From Flavobacteriaceae bacterium UBA6268 (GTDB lineage Bacteria > Bacteroidota > Bacteroidia > Flavobacteriales > Flavobacteriaceae): 46,102 nucleotides of DNA. The notes under the pieces were generated by a model that did no database searches, was not told the origin of the DNA, and saw only the letters and a program-made list of their open reading frames with translations. Positions within the stretch are counted from its first letter, which is position 1; every line of letters begins with the position of its first letter. Positions 42,452 to 46,102 of this stretch are shown piece after piece. The translations under genes were made by a program, and so were the position numbers. The stretch is from NCBI GenBank assembly GCA_002440705.1, contig DJVA01000020.1, positions 1 through 46,102 on the forward strand, in the 5' to 3' direction.

Positions 42452-42481
42452 AAAAGTCGAAGCACAAACAGCCCGACTTTT
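42452..42481 (-). other. Short inverted repeat between the two tRNA genes
   Basis: AAAAGTCG (42452-42459) and CGACTTTT (42474-42481) form an 8-base-pair stem with a 14-base loop. It follows the tRNA-Lys 3' end on the minus strand and may act in processing or weak termination. Next to it is the perfect palindrome GGTTTAAACC at 42441-42450. Confidence 0.35.
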
Positions 42482-42483
42482 CT

Positions 42484-42559
42484 TGGTGACCTGGCTGGGG
42501 CTCGAACCCAGGACCACCTCCTTAAAAGGGAGGTGCTCTACCAACTGAGCTACCAGGTC
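42484..42559 (-). tRNA. tRNA-Lys (anticodon TTT)
   Basis: A 76-base tRNA including an encoded CCA. Acceptor strands GACCTGG/CCAGGTC pair fully; D-arm TAGCTCAGTTGGTAGAGCA; anticodon stem CCTCC/GGAGG with loop CTTTTAA gives anticodon TTT; the T-arm is CTGGGTTCGAGCCCCAG. A good flavobacterial promoter lies about 70 bases upstream. Confidence 0.97.
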
Positions 42560-42626
42560 GTTAAAAATTTAGCGGGCTTGCCACCCGCCTCCTTCAAAAA
42601 CACACGCGATGCTGTGTTTGCGGGTG

Positions 42627-42658
42627 CAAATATAATACGATTATGTGGATTAAACCAA
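42627..42658 (-). promoter_or_regulatory. Promoter for the tRNA-Lys/tRNA-Leu transcript
   Basis: On the minus strand TTG (42658 to 42656) is followed after 21 bases by TATATTTG (42634 to 42627), an exact TAnnTTTG match with flavobacterial spacing. Transcription would start near 42620, about 60 bases before tRNA-Lys. A small hairpin (GCGGG/CCCGC, 42572-42588) lies in the leader. Confidence 0.6.
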
Positions 42659-42704
42659 GTAAAATTTTGGAAAATTTCACACCCTTTTTTTCAATGGATT
42701 TTTC

Positions 42705-43250
42705 ATGGCTAATTGCGATATTTGTACAGTGGTCATCGTCTTGATAGGATACATGGGCTGTGGCAAATCCACAGTTGGAAAGCAACTTGCCAAGGCAATG
42801 GGTATTCCTTTTGTAGATTTGGATGCCCATATGGAGAAGGTTGAGAAAATGTCCATCGCTTCAATTTTCGATACCAAGGGTGAAATCTATTTTAGAAAGA
42901 AGGAGGCCACACTTTTATTGGAGTTGCTCGATGCAAAGGATCCAATGATTTTGGCCTTGGGTGGGGGAACCCCTTGTTATGGTAACGTCATGCAGGAATT
43001 ACTGTCCAATGCAAATGTTATCACGATTTACCTTCAATGTAGTGTAGAATTGTTGACACAGCGACTTTGGAAGGAAAAGGAAACCCGGCCGCTGATAGCG
43101 CACATTGCCACTCAGGAAGCATTGAACGAATTCATCAGAAAACACCTTTTTGAAAGAAGCCCTTTTTACATGATGGCTTCTATAAAACTGCATACAAACA
43201 GCCGTTCCCAAAAAGAACTAGTGGAGCAGATTTTGTTTGCGTTATTGTAG
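42705..43250 (+). CDS. aroK: Shikimate kinase
   Basis: A 181-residue P-loop kinase. Walker A is GYMGCGKST (residues 15-23), DLD (38-40) binds shikimate and magnesium, IYFRKKEA holds the substrate Arg, LALGGGTPC is the shikimate-binding glycine run, and the lid contains KETRPLI. It phosphorylates shikimate at O3 in the chorismate pathway. The ATG at 42705 gives an 8-residue leader; a GTG at 42729 would start the protein at VVIVLIGYMG, closer to the family norm, so the start is uncertain. It overlaps the phosphoribosyltransferase gene tail to tail by nine bases. Confidence 0.93.
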   Translation: MANCDICTVVIVLIGYMGCGKSTVGKQLAKAMGIPFVDLDAHMEKVEKMSIASIFDTKGEIYFRKKEATLLLELLDAKDPMILALGGGTPCYGNVMQELLSNANVITIYLQCSVELLTQRLWKEKETRPLIAHIATQEALNEFIRKHLFERSPFYMMASIKLHTNSRSQKELVEQILFALL

Positions 43251-43745
43251 GAAAACGCTGTAATTGTTTTTCGCGAAACTCACTACCACATTTTCATTGA
43301 GCGAGGTAGAAAGGGAAATTCCTTTGAAATCGGCCTTAACGGGATACTTTTTGTGGTTTCTATCCACAAGGACCGCTGTTTTGAATTGTTTCAAGGGAAT
43401 GTTAAGAAAAAACTGTACTCCATAGATGAGGGTGGTACCCGAATTGAGTACGTCGTCTACCAAAATCAAGGATTTATCTTGAATTTTTGAAACTTCGAGA
43501 GAACAGGCAATGGTACCAATTGGAGCCAATTTGTCCATGCTTACCTCACATAAAACTACTCTGAGGGGGGCGATTTTTTCAATTTCCGCTTTTAGTTTTT
43601 TTGCTAAGACAAAACCATTTTCCAGGATTCCGGCGATGACAACTTCCTTTTCCCCCACGTTGGATTCATACACTTGAAATGCCATGCGCTTAATTTTGTG
43701 GCAAATTTGTTGGTGCGATAGTATGGTATTGGTGGCAATTCTCAT
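43242..43745 (-). CDS. PyrR-like type I phosphoribosyltransferase
   Basis: A 167-residue protein with the PRPP-binding loop LILVDDVLNSGTTL (residues 93-106). The general build (VVIAGILENGFVLAKKL near the N-terminus, a flexible loop, then the PRPP motif) resembles PyrR and related phosphoribosyltransferases. Such proteins salvage uracil or hypoxanthine-type bases or sense pyrimidine nucleotides. Which applies here is not decided, as no pyrimidine gene is adjacent. It lies 18 bases after the S4-domain gene on the same strand. Confidence 0.8.
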   Translation of the reverse strand: MRIATNTILSHQQICHKIKRMAFQVYESNVGEKEVVIAGILENGFVLAKKLKAEIEKIAPLRVVLCEVSMDKLAPIGTIACSLEVSKIQDKSLILVDDVLNSGTTLIYGVQFFLNIPLKQFKTAVLVDRNHKKYPVKADFKGISLSTSLNENVVVSFAKNNYSVFLQ

Positions 43746-43763
43746 GGCTTCAAAGATAACAAA

Positions 43764-44138
43764 TTACAATTCGTCCGCATCGATGAAATCGTCCAAATCC
43801 CTTCGGTCTTTTTTGGTGGGTCTTCCCGTTCCCTTTTTGCGATAGGAATCTTGGGAATAGTGTAGCATTTCCAATTGTTCCAGTGCCTCCGGGGGTGTAG
43901 TATCCACCCTGTATAAATCCAGGAGCTTCGCTCCAACCCTGCTGTTGGGAATTTCCAATACCTCCAAGGAATAGTGTACTTGGTCCTTTCGAAGACTAAT
44001 CTTATCTCCGGGATAGATTTCCCTGGAAGGCTTTACCGTTTCTTGCTGTATCTTAACGGCCCCTTTTTTGCAGGCTTGGGTTGCAATATTACGGGTTTTG
44101 TAATAGCGTGTACACCATAAATATTTGTCGATTCTCAT
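43764..44138 (-). CDS. S4-domain RNA-binding protein (Hsp15/HslR-like)
   Basis: A 124-residue protein beginning MRIDKYLWCTRYYKTRNIAT, the S4 RNA-binding opening of the Hsp15 family, followed by CKKGAVKIQQETVKPSREIY and GDKISLRK. The C-terminal tail is charged (GTGRPTKKDRRDLDDFIDAD). Hsp15 rescues stalled 50S subunits carrying nascent peptide in Escherichia coli. It is probably co-transcribed with the downstream phosphoribosyltransferase. Confidence 0.88.
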   Translation of the reverse strand: MRIDKYLWCTRYYKTRNIATQACKKGAVKIQQETVKPSREIYPGDKISLRKDQVHYSLEVLEIPNSRVGAKLLDLYRVDTTPPEALEQLEMLHYSQDSYRKKGTGRPTKKDRRDLDDFIDADEL

Positions 44139-44171
44139 AACTTATCCCCTAAAAGTGCGTTAAAGCTTACA

Positions 44172-44206
44172 CAAAAATAACTGAAAATTGTATCTTGCGC
44201 CATCAA
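44172..44206 (-). promoter_or_regulatory. Candidate promoter for the S4-domain gene
   Basis: On the minus strand TATTTTTG (44179 to 44172) is an exact TAnnTTTG match; a TTG (44206 to 44204) lies 24 bases upstream, one more than the usual limit. The + strand of the same gap has TATCTTGC (44191-44198), a weak candidate for the divergent lipoprotein gene. Confidence 0.35.
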
Positions 44207-44210
44207 AAAA

Positions 44211-45239
44211 ATGAAGATGAAGAGAATGATGAATCGTGCTCTCCTTGCCTTATCCTTATTGATTTCCTTGATATCTTGTAAGAAAGACGACGGTGTCACT
44301 TACATTCCCCCTAGGGATCGAGGAGAAGAAGCACCGGTATCTGTTGGGATTATCGAAGAATTCCTACAAACCCATTTCTACAACTACGAAGATTTCCAGA
44401 ACCCGCCCATTGGTTTTGATTACAAAATCAAGTTTGACACTATTGCGGGGGCCAATGCTGATAAAACCCCTCTCATGGAACAGGTTTCTTCAAAAATAGT
44501 TCCCGATAGGGTCGATGAAGGGGTTACCTATAAATTGTATTTTTTGAATGCTGTCGAAGGAGGAGGCGACAAGCCCAAATTTCCCGATGTGACTACCCTC
44601 ATTTATGAAGGGAGGTATTTGAACACGGAATTTCCAGGGTCTGCCTATACCAAACTTTTTGACAGTGCCGCGACTCCGGTGAGTTTTGATTTGACCGCCG
44701 TGGTGAATGGCTTTCAGGATGGCATGATCGAGTGCAGGACTTCGCCATTTCCTGCCATTGAAGGCTCGGATGGCAGTTTTACCTTTACCGATTATGGTGT
44801 AGGTGCTGTGTTCATTCCTTCCGGATTGGGCTATTACGTGAGTCCTCCAAATGGGTCGGCTATTCCATTTTATGCACAGCTTATATTTACCTACCAATTG
44901 TATGCCTCGAGGCAGGGCGATCAGGACGGTGATGGGATCCCAACCATTTTCGAAGACCTTAACAATAACAAGTTGGAAGAAGATGATGACACGGACGAAG
45001 ATGGACTGCCCAATTATTTTGATGCCGATGATGATAACGATGGACGTCCTACTTCGGAAGAAATTATAAGCCGACAATATATTTTGGAAGCTGGTGATCC
45101 TGAACCCACCTTGCTTGCAAACGAATTTGAAATCAATCGCAGCTACAACGAGGAAACCCAACAAACTACAATCAATACGGTTGAATATACCGATGAAGAC
45201 CAGGATGGGATCCCAGATCATTTGGATGAAGACAGTTAA
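44211..45239 (+). CDS. FKBP-like lipoprotein with acidic D-x-D-G repeats
   Basis: A 342-residue lipoprotein (signal peptide ending LISLISC, Cys at residue 23). Residues about 115-225 resemble an FKBP-type peptidyl-prolyl isomerase: TLIYEGRYLNTEF, KLFDSAATPVSFDL, VVNGFQDGMIE, and VFIPSGLGYYVSPPNGSAIP then AQLIFTYQLYA. The C-terminal third carries calcium-binding-type acidic repeats (DQDGDGIPTIFEDLNNN, DTDEDGLPNYFDADDDNDG, DEDQDGIPDHLDED). Flavobacteria have gliding-linked FKBP lipoproteins (GldI), but identity with GldI is not shown. It may fold or stabilise exported proteins at the outer membrane. An ATG at 44217 is an alternative start. Confidence 0.78.
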   Translation: MKMKRMMNRALLALSLLISLISCKKDDGVTYIPPRDRGEEAPVSVGIIEEFLQTHFYNYEDFQNPPIGFDYKIKFDTIAGANADKTPLMEQVSSKIVPDRVDEGVTYKLYFLNAVEGGGDKPKFPDVTTLIYEGRYLNTEFPGSAYTKLFDSAATPVSFDLTAVVNGFQDGMIECRTSPFPAIEGSDGSFTFTDYGVGAVFIPSGLGYYVSPPNGSAIPFYAQLIFTYQLYASRQGDQDGDGIPTIFEDLNNNKLEEDDDTDEDGLPNYFDADDDNDGRPTSEEIISRQYILEAGDPEPTLLANEFEINRSYNEETQQTTINTVEYTDEDQDGIPDHLDEDS

Positions 45240-45264
45240 TGGTTAAGTAGTAATCACTAATTAA

Positions 45265-45295
45265 AAAAAGCCCCGTTGAATAAACGGGGCTTTTT
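45265..45295. terminator. Strong bidirectional terminator
   Basis: AAAAAGCCCCGTT (45265-45277), loop GAATA, AACGGGGCTTTTT (45283-45295) form a perfect 13-base-pair stem with A and T runs on the two sides. It serves both the lipoprotein gene (+) and the convergent transketolase gene (-). Confidence 0.93.
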
Positions 45296-45317
45296 GATTG
45301 GGGAGCAAAAAAAGATA

Positions 45318-46102
45318 TCATTTCCTTGCCATCACCTTCGATGCCGCCTTTACGATGGCATCGGCATTAAGGTGGTATTTATCCATGAGTTGTTCTGGGG
45401 TTCCCGATTCCCCAAAGGTATCTTGTGTAGCCACAAATTCTTGGGGAGTGGGGTTGTTTTCTGCAAGTACTCGGGCAACACTTTCTCCTAGGCCGCCCAG
45501 ATAATTGTGTTCTTCGGCTGTTACAATGCATCCCGTTTTTGCTATACTTTTCAATAGGGCTTCTTTATCGAGGGGCTTAATGGTATGTATGTTAATGACG
45601 TCGGCAGTAATTCCTTTTTGGTAGAGTGTCTCGGCCGCAGTTAGCGCCTCCCATACGAGATGTCCAGTTGCTACAATGGTAACGTCCGATCCTTCCTGAA
45701 GGTGAAGGGCCTTTCCAATTTCAAATTTTTGGTCCTCGGGCGTAAAATTGGGTACTTTGGGACGACCAAAGCGCAAATATACAGGTCCTTTATGGTCTGC
45801 GATTGCCAAAGTGGCGGCTTTGGTTTGATTGTAATCACACGTATTGATAACGGTCATTCCGGGGAGCATCTTCATCAAACCGATATCCTCTAGAATTTGA
45901 TGGGTTGCCCCATCCTCGCCTAGGGTGAGCCCAGCATGTGATGCGCAAATCTTCACATTTTTATGACTGTAGGCAATGCTCTGCCGGATTTGGTCATACA
46001 CCCTTCCTGTGGAAAAGTTAGCAAAAGTTCCCGTAAACGGAATTTTTCCCCCAATGGTAAGTCCTGCAGCGATGCCCATCATGTTGGCTTCGGCAATTCC
46101 TA
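45318..46102 (-). CDS. Transketolase, C-terminal part (5' end outside window)
   Basis: The frame runs off the right edge (GIAEANMMGIAAGLTIGG) and covers the pyrimidine-binding and C-terminal domains. SHAGLTLGEDGATHQILEDI is the typical transketolase/DXPS element, and YLRFGRPKVP, VTIVATGHLVWEAL and VTAEEHNYLGGLGESVARVL follow. In Bacteroidota transketolase is often coded by two genes, with this half separate (N-terminal TPP-binding half upstream); whether that is so here lies outside the window. It moves two-carbon units in the pentose phosphate pathway. Methionines at the first visible positions are internal. Confidence 0.9.
   Translation of the reverse strand, partial: GIAEANMMGIAAGLTIGGKIPFTGTFANFSTGRVYDQIRQSIAYSHKNVKICASHAGLTLGEDGATHQILEDIGLMKMLPGMTVINTCDYNQTKAATLAIADHKGPVYLRFGRPKVPNFTPEDQKFEIGKALHLQEGSDVTIVATGHLVWEALTAAETLYQKGITADVINIHTIKPLDKEALLKSIAKTGCIVTAEEHNYLGGLGESVARVLAENNPTPQEFVATQDTFGESGTPEQLMDKYHLNADAIVKAASKVMARK

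Noticed and set aside
42071..42712. A 213-codon open frame on the + strand across the MerR start and both tRNA genes
   Set aside because: It reads through two well-formed minus-strand tRNAs and a terminator and shows no protein family features.
44490..45221. A 243-codon minus-strand open frame inside the FKBP-like lipoprotein gene
   Set aside because: It is fully antisense to a gene with a signal peptide and family motifs; its isoleucine-rich product is what acidic GAT/GAC repeats give when read backwards.
1..46102. CRISPR arrays, transposons, phage or defence genes
   Set aside because: No regularly spaced repeats, transposase, integrase, capsid or nuclease-type defence genes were seen on either strand.

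Overview
The window looks like the chromosome of a marine member of the Flavobacteriaceae (Bacteroidota). The reasons are flavobacterial promoter elements (TTG, about 20 bases, TAnnTTTG), frequent TTG/GTG starts with poor Shine-Dalgarno sites, a PorV/PorQ-family outer-membrane protein, a LETM1-related protein, a zeaxanthin-type carotenoid operon (crtI-crtB-crtZ-lycopene cyclase), and a kdsD-tatC-lptB neighbourhood next to recQ and pssA. No species call is possible from sequence alone.

Bases 1-23133 are a surface or extracellular polysaccharide cluster, almost all on the + strand and mostly with short overlaps or gaps, so probably a few long transcripts. It has eleven glycosyltransferases (four GT2, the first cut by the window edge; seven GT4), a Wzy/O-antigen-ligase-like membrane protein, an unassigned polytopic membrane protein, a WcaJ-like polyprenyl-phosphate sugar-1-phosphate transferase that would start the repeat unit, and a rich decoration set: a serine-acetyltransferase-like hexapeptide protein, an MBOAT acyltransferase with an SGNH-like partner, three sulfotransferases and a PP-loop protein related to the asparagine-synthase synthetase domain but lacking the glutaminase domain. 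The expected product is a sulfated, O-acylated and perhaps amidated glycan. No Wzx flippase, Wza/Wzc export genes, sugar-nucleotide synthesis genes or PAPS synthesis genes are in view. One sulfotransferase (12298-13233) is inverted and very AT-rich, which suggests later acquisition.

Bases 23101-33456 are conserved household and envelope genes: a DUF4105 membrane protein, a PorV/PorQ-like protein, pssA, the minus-strand run kdsD-tatC-carboxymuconolactone-decarboxylase-family protein followed by lptB, recQ (without the zinc cysteines), a DinB-like protein and the LETM1-related protein. Convergent genes often overlap at their 3' ends.

Bases 33578-37743 hold a DUF4331 protein split into two separately exported polypeptides, a TPR lipoprotein, and an ECF sigma factor with its RskA-like anti-sigma factor. 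Bases 37803-42234 are the carotenoid operon, headed by a MerR regulator with a B12-binding-like domain and with an inverted repeat at the crtI start that is a good operator candidate. Two tRNA genes (Lys-TTT and Leu-GAG) lie just upstream.

Bases 42705-46102 carry a shikimate kinase (aroK), a PyrR-like phosphoribosyltransferase, an S4-domain RNA-binding protein, an FKBP-like lipoprotein with acidic calcium-binding-type repeats, a strong bidirectional terminator, and the C-terminal part of a transketolase running off the right edge. No gene-free stretch exceeds 300 bases. No CRISPR array, insertion sequence, phage gene or rRNA was seen.
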